A DNA stretch of 64,000 bases from Sorangium cellulosum (GTDB taxonomy: Bacteria; Myxococcota_A; Polyangia; Polyangiales; Polyangiaceae): positions 5,393,001-5,457,000 of the forward strand of contig NZ_CP012673.1 of assembly GCF_002950945.1 (NCBI RefSeq). Direction: 5' to 3'. Positions 18,070-26,126 of this stretch are shown here, in pieces (the stretch's first letter is position 1; each line of letters starts with the position of its first letter). The notes beneath the pieces are model-generated. The model had not been told where the DNA came from. It did no database searches and was given only the letters and a program-made list of their open reading frames with translations. The position numbers and the translations under genes were made by a program.

Positions 18070-19482
18070 TCACTTCACCCGCACCGTCCTCCGCGTCACG
18101 CTCGCTCCGCCGCGCGTGTCGTGGACGACGGCCCACAGCGAGACGTCCCCCGTCTCGGAGGGCGGAGTCCACGTCACGGCGTGGTCCCCGAGGTAGCCTC
18201 TCGTCGTGTCGCTCACGAGGCGCCGGGCCCCGTCGAACCCGCCCCCGTCGGTATAGTAGTCGACCCAGATCGCCTCGCGAACCGCCGGCCCCCCGAGGCC
18301 CCCCGACTCCACGTCGGCCTCGGCGACGTCCTCCACGAGCGCCTCGACGTCGTACGTCTTGCACTCGTCGTCCCCAGGCTCCGCCCGACCGCAGCCCTGG
18401 ACCTGCTGGTTCCCCCCGTCACGCGCACACCGCTCCACGACCGGTATGTCGCCCTCGCCCTTCTCGACGTCGTTCCCATCATGCTTCAGCGTGATGTCAC
18501 CGATCGGCGGGTTCGTGTTCGTCCGGCCGTCCCCGAAGACATAGACCTGCGTGTAGCCCACGACGAAGCTGTCGGGGCCGAGCACTCGCCCGTCGTCGTC
18601 GACGCACTCCAGCCGAAACTCGGCCTCCTCCGGCGACCCGACCAGGCGCGTCTTGCCGGCGCACACGGCGAACATCACGTAGGCCGACGAGTACACCGTC
18701 CCGGTCTCGGTGGGCGCTGCCTCCTTGAGGATGTCGTTCGGCAGCTGCCACGCGAACGAGACCCCACCGGGCTCGCCGCTCTTCGCCGGATCGATCTCCT
18801 GCCGCTCGAAGGCAACGGCCGGCGTCTCCTGGCCATTTCCGCCGGGCTCGCCATTTCCGCCGTCGCCGCCATTGCCGCCGGCCCCGCCGTTTCCGCCGTC
18901 ACCGCTGGCCTCGCCGCCATTTCCGCCGTCGCCGCCGCCGCTGCCGCCGGCCCCGCCGCTGCCGCCAGCCTCGCCGTCTCCGCCGTCGCCGCCGTCGCCG
19001 CCGCTGCCGCCGCTACCGCCGTCTCCGCCGCTGCCGCCGTCGCCGCCGCTGCCGCCGGCCCCGCCGCTGCCGCCCGTGCCGCCAGTCCCGCCGCTGCCGC
19101 CCGTGCCGCCAGTCCCGCCGTCGCCGCCGCTGCCCTGGTTTCCCTGTCCCTCCCCGCGCGCCGCCGTGATCAGCCACTGCGGGAGGCACCCGAGGTGCTC
19201 GTCCACCCCGACGGGTGGGTTCACGCAGCCGCCCACCCACATGACCTCGACCTTCCGCGGCGCGCCGTCAGCCCCGCCCAGCGCGTCGGCGTACGTCATC
19301 TGGAACGTCACGAGATCCCCCGGCGCCGCGTACGGCTTGTCCGCGGTCACGGCCAGGACACGCAGCCCCGTCACCTCGGACGAGGGCGCCTGGTCGCCGC
19401 CGGCGCAGCAGGGGACGCCCACGGCCAGCGCCGAGAGCGCAAACAGGAGAGCGCGCCGAGCCTTCGGTGCCGTCCGTCTCAT
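18070..19482 (-). CDS. Gly-rich-repeat lipoprotein coupled to a TonB-dependent receptor
   Basis: 470 residues. Signal MRRTAPKARRALLFALSAL..VGVPC ends in a lipobox. An N-terminal globular region (about 30-110, with VTADKPYAAPGDLVTFQMTY) is followed by about 100 residues of near-perfect G-G-x triplets (x = S, T, D, N, A, E). Then comes a Cys-containing C-terminal region (about 215-470) that ends in a small beta domain (VTWTPPSETGDVSLWAVVHDTRGG). No known domain is recognised. Its ATG shares one base with the stop codon of the upstream receptor gene (TGATG), a strong sign of translational coupling. I infer a surface-exposed substrate-binding or accessory partner of that receptor, in the manner of SusD-like or other lipoprotein partners, although the sequence is not SusD. 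Confidence 0.7.
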   Translation of the reverse strand: MRRTAPKARRALLFALSALAVGVPCCAGGDQAPSSEVTGLRVLAVTADKPYAAPGDLVTFQMTYADALGGADGAPRKVEVMWVGGCVNPPVGVDEHLGCLPQWLITAARGEGQGNQGSGGDGGTGGTGGSGGTGGTGGSGGAGGSGGDGGSGGDGGSGGSGGDGGDGGDGEAGGSGGAGGSGGGDGGNGGEASGDGGNGGAGGNGGDGGNGEPGGNGQETPAVAFERQEIDPAKSGEPGGVSFAWQLPNDILKEAAPTETGTVYSSAYVMFAVCAGKTRLVGSPEEAEFRLECVDDDGRVLGPDSFVVGYTQVYVFGDGRTNTNPPIGDITLKHDGNDVEKGEGDIPVVERCARDGGNQQVQGCGRAEPGDDECKTYDVEALVEDVAEADVESGGLGGPAVREAIWVDYYTDGGGFDGARRLVSDTTRGYLGDHAVTWTPPSETGDVSLWAVVHDTRGGASVTRRTVRVK

Positions 19483-22247
19483 CAGAAGTCTCCTCGCAGC
19501 CCGATCGTGGGCAGGAAAGGGAGCCCCGTGACCGGCTCCCGCGTCGTGTAGTTGAAGTTGTAGCTCAGGCCCTCCGTGGCCGCGTGGTTGTAGACGTTCT
19601 GCACGTCGACGTAGAACGCGAGCTGCCATGTCTTGAAGCGCCACGTCTTGTCGGCGCGGATGTCGAGCTGGTGGAACAGCGGCATCCGCTCGCTGTAGTC
19701 GCCGCCGAAGGGGATGGGCTGGTACCTCGCCGAGGACGCGTGGTACAGCGCGTTCAGCCGGTTCGGGTCGCACCCCTTCAGATCCGGATTGCAGACATAC
19801 GGCGTCGTCAGGTTGCCCGACACCAGGCGGAACCGCGCGCCGACCTCCCAGCCACGGCCCAGCCGGAGGCTGCCAAGCACGGTCAGCACGTGGGTCTGAT
19901 CGAACGACGCGAGGTACTCCTCCTCGCCGGGCCCGTCCTTGCGCACCGACCGCGAGAGCGTGTAGGCCGCCCAGCCGAAGAAGCGCTCGTCGGGCTTGTA
20001 CTTCAAGAGCACCTCCGCGCCCACGGCGTACCCGGTGCCGTCGTTGGCATAACCGTCCTTCTCCGGCGAGAAGACGACCAGCCGATCGAGATCCTTGTAG
20101 AACCCGTCCACGGTCACGTCGATCTGGGGCGTGATCTCCTGCTCCACGCCGAGGCCGTAATGGATGGCGCGGTTCGACTTGAGCCCCGCGGTGCCGAACG
20201 GCTCGATGCTCTCCGCGAACTGCGGCGCCTGGTGGTAGACGCCCACGCCGCCCTTGGCCGTCGTCCGCGGGAAGCCGCTCCGGATGTCGTAACGCCCGTT
20301 CACCCTCGGGCTCACGTCGAGCGTGCGCGTGTCGAGCGCGTAGTCGAGCCGCACCCCCGGGACGAGCCGCGCGCGCGGCGTGGGGACGACCTCCAGCTCG
20401 GCGTAAGCGGCCGGCCGGGAGTACACGCCCTCGAACGACTGGGTCTGGAACGGGTACGTCGAGAACGGCTGGTTCGACGGGTGGCCGGCGGGCTGCCGCG
20501 AGGGCGCGATGACGTTGACCGTGGCGACGCCGCCCGAGAGGTCGGCGCCGACGTTCATCGTGAGGTACTTCGCGAAGCGGTGCGAGAGCTCCAGCCGGAG
20601 GTCGAGCGAGGTCGAGACGATGTTGAAGGCGAGGGGGCTGACCTCGAAGTCGGCGATGTCCCGGCCGAGGGCCATCGACCAGAGCAGCCGATCGCGGCTC
20701 CCCAGGCGGTTCTCGTAGCTGAGCTGGAAGCGCTGGAAGGCCGTGTGCAGCCCGAAGTCGCCCGTGAGCGCCGGCTCGTCCTCGGGCGGCTGGTCCAGCG
20801 TGATCTCGAAGGCGTCGTCCGAGCCGTAGAAGCTCGCGCGCACGCGCTCGCGCGGGGAGGGGCGGCCCTCGAGCACGAATTGGTAGTCGTAGTAGACCGG
20901 CGCCTGCGTGACGCTGGAGCCTGCCTCCTTGAGCACGGGCCCGAGCCACGTGTCGACCCAGCTCCGCCGGCCCGCCGCGATGAACGACCAGTCCTTCAGG
21001 TACGGGACCGGCCCCTCGAGCAGCACGCGACCGTCGATGAGGTCGAGCTGGACCACGCCGTGGTACTTGCCGTCCTGCTTCGGCGAGCGGAGCCCGACGT
21101 CGACGATGCCGCCCATGGCGCGGCCGTACTCCGCGCTGAAGTTGCCCGGGTAGAAGTCGATCTTCTCGAGCATCTCCGTCGGCACGACCGAGGAGAGCCC
21201 GCCGAAGTGGTAGATGAGCGGCACCGGGGTGCGGTCGATGAACGTGAGTGTGTCCTCGGGCGCGGAGCCGCGCACGATGAGCAGCCCGAAGCCGCTGCGC
21301 GCGACGCCGGGGAGGTTCTGCAGCGAGCGCAGGGCGTCGCCGCCGGTCCCGGGGATGCGGTCGATCTCGCGCCGCTCGATCGTCCGCCGGGTGACCTCGC
21401 GCGGCGGGCGATCCCCCTGCACGGTCACCTCGATGCCCGCCGGCCCGCCCGCCTTGGGCGTCGCGAGCGCGATGCGGTAACGCACGTCGATCACCTCGTC
21501 CGGCGCGAGGTCCTCGTCGGCCACGAACGGCTCGAACCCGGCGGCGGCGACCTCGACCCGGTAGCGGCCGGGCGGGAGGTTCTTGAAGCGGAACTTCCCG
21601 GCCTGGTCCGTCTTGACGGCCTCGCGGCTGCCGTCGGGGCGCTGGAGGTTCACCTCGATGTCCGGGAGCGGCTCGCCGGTCGCGGCGGCCATGACGGTCC
21701 CGACCATCGTCTCGACGTCCTTCGGCGGCGCCGGCGCGGCCGCGTCGGGGGCCTTGGGCGTGAGCTTGAACGTGTAGCGGTAGAGGATCCGGGCCGCCAC
21801 GGGCGTGCCGTCGGCCCGTCGCGCCGGCGCGAACTCGAGGCCGGGCGCGGCCGCGAGCGCCGCCTCGTCGAAGCCGTGCCCGCCCGGGGTCGCGACCTCG
21901 GCCTTGGTCACGCGCCCGGTCTTGTCGATGTCGAGCTTGAGCAGGACGCTGCCCTCGACGCCCGCGCGCTGCGCCTCGAGCGGGTACGCCGGCGGCGCGT
22001 ACTTGACGAGCTCCGGCATGCTGGCGCTGGGCGGCGGAGGCTGCGCCGCGCCCGGCTGGGGGACGATGACGGCGCCGGCGCCGCCGCGGGGCACGGAGAC
22101 GCCGCTCGTGTCCTGATCGGACGCGTCGGGCTCCGGCGGCGGCGAGCCGGCCGGCTGCGCGAGCGCTGCGCTGCTGGTCAGCGCGACCGCGAGCAGCAGG
22201 GCTTCCGAGGCGATGAGGCGCATCGCAGGGGGCGTTGTGGAAGGCAT
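19482..22247 (-). CDS. TonB-dependent receptor with N-terminal TonB C-terminal-like domain
   Basis: About 921 residues from the ATG at 22247; ATG 22223 is an alternative directly before the signal peptide (MRLIASEALLLAVALTSSAALA). After the signal and a Pro-rich linker comes a TonB C-terminal-type domain (P-P-A-Y-P-L-E-A-Q-R-A-G-V-E-G-S-V..D..G-R-V-T-K-A-E-V..F-D-E-A-A-L). Next is a carboxypeptidase regulatory-like module (MVGTVMAAATGEPLPDIEVNL..L-P-P-G-R-Y-R-V-E-V). The plug (IPGTGGDALRSLQNLPGVAR..LIVRGSAPEDTLTFID, then F-S-A-E-Y-G-R-A-M-G-G-I-V-D-V) and a 22-strand-type outer-membrane barrel follow. It would import a siderophore, glycan or other bulky ligand. Its fused TonB-like domain is unusual and is discussed as a finding. 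It is coupled to the Gly-rich lipoprotein downstream. Confidence 0.85.
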   Translation of the reverse strand: MPSTTPPAMRLIASEALLLAVALTSSAALAQPAGSPPPEPDASDQDTSGVSVPRGGAGAVIVPQPGAAQPPPPSASMPELVKYAPPAYPLEAQRAGVEGSVLLKLDIDKTGRVTKAEVATPGGHGFDEAALAAAPGLEFAPARRADGTPVAARILYRYTFKLTPKAPDAAAPAPPKDVETMVGTVMAAATGEPLPDIEVNLQRPDGSREAVKTDQAGKFRFKNLPPGRYRVEVAAAGFEPFVADEDLAPDEVIDVRYRIALATPKAGGPAGIEVTVQGDRPPREVTRRTIERREIDRIPGTGGDALRSLQNLPGVARSGFGLLIVRGSAPEDTLTFIDRTPVPLIYHFGGLSSVVPTEMLEKIDFYPGNFSAEYGRAMGGIVDVGLRSPKQDGKYHGVVQLDLIDGRVLLEGPVPYLKDWSFIAAGRRSWVDTWLGPVLKEAGSSVTQAPVYYDYQFVLEGRPSPRERVRASFYGSDDAFEITLDQPPEDEPALTGDFGLHTAFQRFQLSYENRLGSRDRLLWSMALGRDIADFEVSPLAFNIVSTSLDLRLELSHRFAKYLTMNVGADLSGGVATVNVIAPSRQPAGHPSNQPFSTYPFQTQSFEGVYSRPAAYAELEVVPTPRARLVPGVRLDYALDTRTLDVSPRVNGRYDIRSGFPRTTAKGGVGVYHQAPQFAESIEPFGTAGLKSNRAIHYGLGVEQEITPQIDVTVDGFYKDLDRLVVFSPEKDGYANDGTGYAVGAEVLLKYKPDERFFGWAAYTLSRSVRKDGPGEEEYLASFDQTHVLTVLGSLRLGRGWEVGARFRLVSGNLTTPYVCNPDLKGCDPNRLNALYHASSARYQPIPFGGDYSERMPLFHQLDIRADKTWRFKTWQLAFYVDVQNVYNHAATEGLSYNFNYTTREPVTGLPFLPTIGLRGDF

Positions 22248-22377
22248 GCGCCCGACGCTTCTCACAACGCGGGCAAAACGAAAAGACGCACGTTGCGGCC
22301 GGGATTGTGCTCCGCGGCGCGCGAAGTCCGGAACGCGCGCGCCGCGAACGCCGCGACGCACGCGCGCTCGCGGTGGG

Positions 22378-23061
22378 TCAACCTCCGACCTCGGCCACGA
22401 ACCGGCTCACGTCGTCGCTGTCGCCGACGAGCAGCAGCGTGTCGCCGTCGCGGATCACGTAGTCCGGGGTGGGCGCCTCGAGCCGCGGCTTCTCGCCGGG
22501 CTGGCGGTTCCGGTGCGGCCGCACGCCGAGCACGTTGATCCGGTACCGCTGGCGGATCTTCGAGCCGGCGAGCGTCTGCCCGACGAGCGGCCCGTGCGCG
22601 TTCCAGGGGACGACGCGGTAGTTGCTCGCGAGGTCGAGCAGGTCCTGGGCGAGCGGCATGGTGATGTCGGCGCCGACGCGGTGGCCCATCTCGGACTCGA
22701 GCTGGATGACGCGGGTCGCGCCCACGGCGCGCAGGATGTCGGCCTGCCGATCGGTGGCGGCGCGGGCGATGATCTCGCGCACCTTCATCCGGACGAGGGA
22801 GGCCACGCAGAGCACCGACGGCTCGAAGTGCTCGCCGAAGGTCACGACGGCGGTCTCCATGTCCTGCGCGCCGATGCCCTCGAGCACCTGGTGGACCGTG
22901 GCGTCACCCACGAACGCGGCCGAGGTCTTGTCCTTGACGGCGTTGACGGCCTCCGGGTTGTTGTCGACCGCGATCACCTCCGCCCGGTTCTTCCAGAGGG
23001 TCTCGACGATCGACGTCCCGAACCGGCCGAGCCCGATGACGAGGACACGCTTCGATTGCAT
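22378..23061 (-). CDS. KtrA/TrkA-family potassium-uptake regulatory subunit
   Basis: 227 residues, the standard length for a soluble RCK (KtrA-like) subunit. Residues 5-15, VLVIGLGRFG, form the nucleotide-binding G-x-G-x-x-G, followed by an acidic cap (A-V-D-N-N-P-E-A-V) and the V-G-D-A-T block. The TrkA-C domain is in the last 80 residues (YVIRDGDTLLLVGDSDDVSRF). It would gate a KtrB-type potassium channel in response to ATP/ADP or NAD(H). A KtrB/TrkH gene lies about 20 kb away at 42456-44408. ATG 23061 has GGGAG just upstream; the longer frame is not needed. Confidence 0.85.
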   Translation of the reverse strand: MQSKRVLVIGLGRFGTSIVETLWKNRAEVIAVDNNPEAVNAVKDKTSAAFVGDATVHQVLEGIGAQDMETAVVTFGEHFEPSVLCVASLVRMKVREIIARAATDRQADILRAVGATRVIQLESEMGHRVGADITMPLAQDLLDLASNYRVVPWNAHGPLVGQTLAGSKIRQRYRINVLGVRPHRNRQPGEKPRLEAPTPDYVIRDGDTLLLVGDSDDVSRFVAEVGG

Positions 23062-23686
23062 GATCTCCCGGGGTGCTCGCCGCGCCCTGGCGGCGCGGCG
23101 CAGCGAACGTCGCACGGATGCGCGGCCGGCGCCACATATCCAGGACGGGGCGGGGAGCCCTCCGGAGCACAAGAGACGCTGCTCCACAAGGGCGCGCGAC
23201 GCGCAAAAAGTGCTCAAGTCGAGGCCACCCGCCGTGGCGTCAAAGGGGTCGTCTTCACTCCACAGCCTGCGGGCGAAGCGCCGGAGCGCGTGGTGCGCAG
23301 GCCAGAGGTCACCCAACAAATTTCTTGACAGATCCCAGGCTGCGAGTTTTCCTTGTCATGCGGTGTGGGGGCTAACTACGCTTCGATAAGCGTACGGCCG
23401 AGCCGTTGAGGCTCGGTGAGGGGAGTACGAGCGCGGCGCGCTAGCAGCGTCCACCGGGAGGGGATCCGAAGCCGTGATGTCGTCCACCATCGGCTAACGG
23501 CGATCTCGCGCTGCCTGTGACCAGGGAATAGGAGAGCTTCATCCGCGACGGATTGCAGTCGAGGCGCTGCCGGTGTGCGGTCACGCTCGTGCACGCCTCG
23601 CCAGAGGTGTCCTTGTTCCGGGCTCTGGGCGAGTGGATTGTGACATACCTTCCCGGCTTCATCGCCGCGGGTGATGCGCTGACTCG
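23062..23686. other. 625-nt intergenic region upstream of the borosin-like locus
   Basis: No convincing gene on either strand; the ORFs here lack coding character. The left part serves the minus-strand KtrA gene. Around 23325-23330 a consensus TTGACA stands out on the plus strand, but the matching -10 (TTTCCT at 17-nt spacing) is poor. Two adjacent perfect hairpins follow at 23377-23416. The rest up to the TPR1 start is noticeably less GC-rich and would form a leader of up to 270 nt. Confidence 0.4.
23377..23416 (+). promoter_or_regulatory. Tandem hairpins in the leader of the first borosin-like operon
   Basis: TACGCTT/AAGCGTA (23377-23383 and 23388-23394, 4-nt loop) is followed after 3 nt by CCGAGCC/GGCTCGG (23398-23404 and 23410-23416, 5-nt loop). 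Both stems are perfect. They could form a terminator for a short transcript, an attenuator or a small structured RNA. No known riboswitch class is recognised. Confidence 0.35.
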
Positions 23687-24622
23687 ATGGGTCAGTCCGA
23701 GTCGGTGGAAAGCGCTGACGAGGTTCAGGAAATGATGGCAGATACACGGGTAAAGACGACGGATGAGCGGGTGCTGTCGCTGCTCCGGGAGAGCCAGGAA
23801 AGCGCTCGGCTCGGGCACATCGTAGCTGCAATTCGCTCCCTGGATCAGGCGGTGGAGATCGATCCGTGCTGCGCGTGGGCCTGGGCGCACCGAGGCGATC
23901 TGCGCTACCAGCACCTAGGCCAGCACCAGAACGCGGTGGGCGACTTCGATCGCGCGATCCAGCTCGATCCGAGCTATGCCTGGGCGTTCGCGCACCGAGG
24001 CGCGGCGTATGAGCGGCTGGACCGCTTCGACAACGCGCTGGAAGACTTCAAACGAGCCCTGGAGCTGAAGCCGGATTACACGTGGGCGACCGCCATGCTG
24101 TGCAGAGTCTACCAGTTCCTCGGGCGCTACGAAGATGCCCTGGCGGCGCTCGAGAACGTGGTCGAGCAGGACGCGACCATCTTCCCGCACTGGCGCGAGG
24201 AGCGGGGGCTCATGCGTATGCTGGCCGGTCGCTACGAGGAGGCGGATCTCTTCTTTCGCATCGCGATCGAGGCGGATCCGAAAGATCGGTTTGCCCATTA
24301 CAATTTCACGCTCAACATGTTCTTGTGGCGCGGGCTGGAAGAAGCTCGTCCTCACATCCACAAGCTCCGCGAGGAGCTGAGGTCCCTCATCCAGACGTCG
24401 CCGGACAGCCGGGTGGTCGACCGATCCATTTATGAGCTCGGCGGCCTGGCTGCGCTGGAGGGGGACACCGACCAGGCCCTGCGATACCTGCGGGAAGCGT
24501 ACAATCGGGAGCAAGGACTGGTGTTGCTCTCTCCGGCACGCAAGCGCTCGAGGGTCGACCCTGCGTGGGCGACCCTGCGTGGGCACGATCGTTATCGAGA
24601 AATTTTCGATCCCGAAAATTGA
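23687..24622 (+). CDS. TPR-repeat protein 1 (borosin-like locus)
   Basis: Up to 311 residues. A tandem ATG pair at 23732/23735 behind an AGGAA is an equally good start. At least four tetratricopeptide repeats are visible: RSLDQAVEIDPCCAWAWAHRGDL, DFDRAIQLDPSYAWAFAHRGAAYERL, DFKRALELKPDYTWATAML and ALENVVEQDATIFPHWRE. The Cys-C-terminal half is also helical and ends RGHDRYREIFDPEN. TPR proteins are protein-interaction scaffolds; here the gene abuts the repeat-peptide gene directly (TGA then ATG), so I infer a chaperone or scaffold for the peptide or the methyltransferase. It has close structural kin in the same locus at 25017 and 29787. There is no signal peptide, so it is cytoplasmic. Confidence 0.8.
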   Translation: MGQSESVESADEVQEMMADTRVKTTDERVLSLLRESQESARLGHIVAAIRSLDQAVEIDPCCAWAWAHRGDLRYQHLGQHQNAVGDFDRAIQLDPSYAWAFAHRGAAYERLDRFDNALEDFKRALELKPDYTWATAMLCRVYQFLGRYEDALAALENVVEQDATIFPHWREERGLMRMLAGRYEEADLFFRIAIEADPKDRFAHYNFTLNMFLWRGLEEARPHIHKLREELRSLIQTSPDSRVVDRSIYELGGLAALEGDTDQALRYLREAYNREQGLVLLSPARKRSRVDPAWATLRGHDRYREIFDPEN

Positions 24623-24640
24623 ATGGAAAGGACGAAGAAG

Positions 24641-24979
24641 ATGATCATCGACGAGCTCCGGCCCTTGGTGTTTCAGCCTGCGGTGATGTGCGCGGACCCG
24701 GATCCCGATCCGGTCGCGTTCCACGCGGCGGTGACGTGCACGGACCCGGACCCCGACCCGGATCCCGATCCGGTCGCGTTCCACGCGGCGGTGACGTGCG
24801 CGGACCCGGACCCTGATCCGGATCCCGATCCGGTCGCGTTCCACGCGGCGGTGACGTGCACGGACCCGGACCCTGATCCGGATCCCGATCCGGTTGCGTT
24901 CCACGCGGCGGTGGTGTGCGCGGACCCGGACCCCGACCCGGATCCCGATCCGGTCGCGTTCCGCGCCCTGATGAACTGA
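24641..24979 (+). CDS. Tandem-repeat peptide, candidate multi-core borosin (RiPP) precursor
   Basis: 112 residues from ATG 24641, which has AAGGA 8 nt upstream; an ATG at 24623, touching the TPR1 stop, would add six residues. A leader of only about 15 residues (M-I-I-D-E-L-R-P-L-V-F-Q-P-A-V-M) precedes five repeats of C-[AT]-(DP)n-V-A-F-H-A-A-V-[TV]. The first repeat has n=3 and the next four have n=5, and the last one degenerates to VAFRALMN. There is no signal peptide or membrane segment. The composition (Asp-Pro runs, one Cys per unit) is unlike any globular protein. It lies between two TPR genes and upstream of a borosin-type N-methyltransferase with which it is almost certainly co-transcribed, so a modified multi-core precursor is my preferred reading. 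Alternatives are a metal-binding (Asp/Cys) repeat protein or a structural peptide. Confidence 0.65.
   Translation: MIIDELRPLVFQPAVMCADPDPDPVAFHAAVTCTDPDPDPDPDPVAFHAAVTCADPDPDPDPDPVAFHAAVTCTDPDPDPDPDPVAFHAAVVCADPDPDPDPDPVAFRALMN
24673..24960 (+). repeat. 60-nt tandem repeat array within the peptide gene
   Basis: Four 60-nt units (24721-24780, 24781-24840, 24841-24900, 24901-24960) are preceded by a shorter 48-nt unit (24673-24720). The units are nearly identical even at third codon positions, differing at only a few bases each, which points to recent expansion or ongoing homogenisation. Confidence 0.95.
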
Positions 24980-25016
24980 GCTCGCTCGATCTGGCGTGAG
25001 CTGGGTGAGATCCTGA

Positions 25017-26126
25017 ATGCCGGCAACCGGAGCACCCGAGATGGGCTCTGCCCAACCTTCGAGAGACTGCGTCGACGTGATCGCCCATCAAGGGGAGCTC
25101 CACCGGAAGGGAGGGAGGTACGGCGAGGCCCTCGTTGCCTTCGATCGAGCGCTGACGCTCGATCCCGACAACGCGTGGGTACTCGCCCGTCGAGCGGGCA
25201 CGCGCCTCGTCCTGGCCGCTCGTGAGCAACGGCTCAGCACGTGCGGCGCATACGACCTCGGTGTCTTGCGAACCCGCTATCGACCGATCCTCGCGGATCT
25301 CGAGCGCGCCCTCGAGAAGTTGCCGGCAGACACCTGGATTCGTTGCCAGAAGATCGATGCGCTCCGCTGCATGAAGGCGCTGGAGGAGTGCCGGGACGAG
25401 TGCGACCGCCTGCTCGATCTGGCGCCGGGCTTCGCGTGGGCCTACCAGCGCCGGGCCTGGGCTCATCGATGGATGTTCTGGTTCGACGAAGCGCTCGCCG
25501 ACATCGAACGCGCCTTGGAGCTCCGGCGGGACGACGCTTACTCCGAGGCGTACCGGTCCATCATCTACTCCATGATGCGCCGTACGGAGGAAGCTCTGGC
25601 AGGGCTCTTTCGAGTCACGGCACGCGACGCGAGGCTCGTCATCACCTGGAGCATCGAGATAGGGCTGTTCCTCGTTTACTCGCAGCGATACGGGGAAGCG
25701 ATATCGTGGCTCGAGCGTGGCCTCTCGCGTGGCGACAGCTATTATGCCCACTACTTCACCGCGGTCGCAAAGGCCCTTCGCGACGGCGTCCACGGGGCAC
25801 GAGGCGAGATCGAGAGCGCTCGCGCCGCGGCGCGAGCGACGCTTGAGACAGAAGGGCGAGCCGCAGGGGAGTACATGCTCGCAGGCATGGATGTCCTCGA
25901 AGGGCGCAGGGACGAGGCGGTGGCGAGGCTCGAGTCCGCCATGAACGCGCACGACAGCTTCATCGAGATTTCGCTCTACGATCCGGTCGCGCGCTCGGTG
26001 TGCGGACATCCTCGGCTGCGGTCGGTCATCCTGAGCCGCATCAGCGAAGAACATCGTGCCATGAAGTACTTTCGTGGCGATATACCCACATCGTGGAACG
26101 AGGCGGAGGCCGGGCGCTTTCGATGA
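25017..26126 (+). CDS. TPR-repeat protein 2 (borosin-like locus)
   Basis: 369 residues, all helical in appearance. TPR-like units are visible at the N-terminus (GELHRKGGRYGEALVAFDRALTLDPDNAWVLARRA), the centre (LLDLAPGFAWAYQRRAWAHRWMFWFDEALADIERALELRRD) and the C-terminus (YMLAGMDVLEGRRDEAVARLESAM). The final segment, SVCGHPRLRSVILSRI, mirrors the RGHDRYREIF end of TPR1, so the two are paralogues. It starts 37 nt after the repeat peptide, and its stop overlaps the methyltransferase start (ATGA), which indicates translational coupling with the enzyme. A scaffold that presents peptide to the methyltransferase is an inference. An alternative start is the ATG at 25041. Confidence 0.8.
   Translation: MPATGAPEMGSAQPSRDCVDVIAHQGELHRKGGRYGEALVAFDRALTLDPDNAWVLARRAGTRLVLAAREQRLSTCGAYDLGVLRTRYRPILADLERALEKLPADTWIRCQKIDALRCMKALEECRDECDRLLDLAPGFAWAYQRRAWAHRWMFWFDEALADIERALELRRDDAYSEAYRSIIYSMMRRTEEALAGLFRVTARDARLVITWSIEIGLFLVYSQRYGEAISWLERGLSRGDSYYAHYFTAVAKALRDGVHGARGEIESARAAARATLETEGRAAGEYMLAGMDVLEGRRDEAVARLESAMNAHDSFIEISLYDPVARSVCGHPRLRSVILSRISEEHRAMKYFRGDIPTSWNEAEAGRFR

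Noticed and set aside
19467..22538. Plus-strand open frame of about 1023 codons opposite the TonB-dependent receptor
   Set aside because: Arg/Asp/Val-rich shadow of the receptor gene; no motifs.
24645..25035. Minus-strand Gly-Ser repeat frame through the 60-nt array
   Set aside because: The periodicity is imposed by the DNA repeat. The plus strand has the ribosome site and the operon context.
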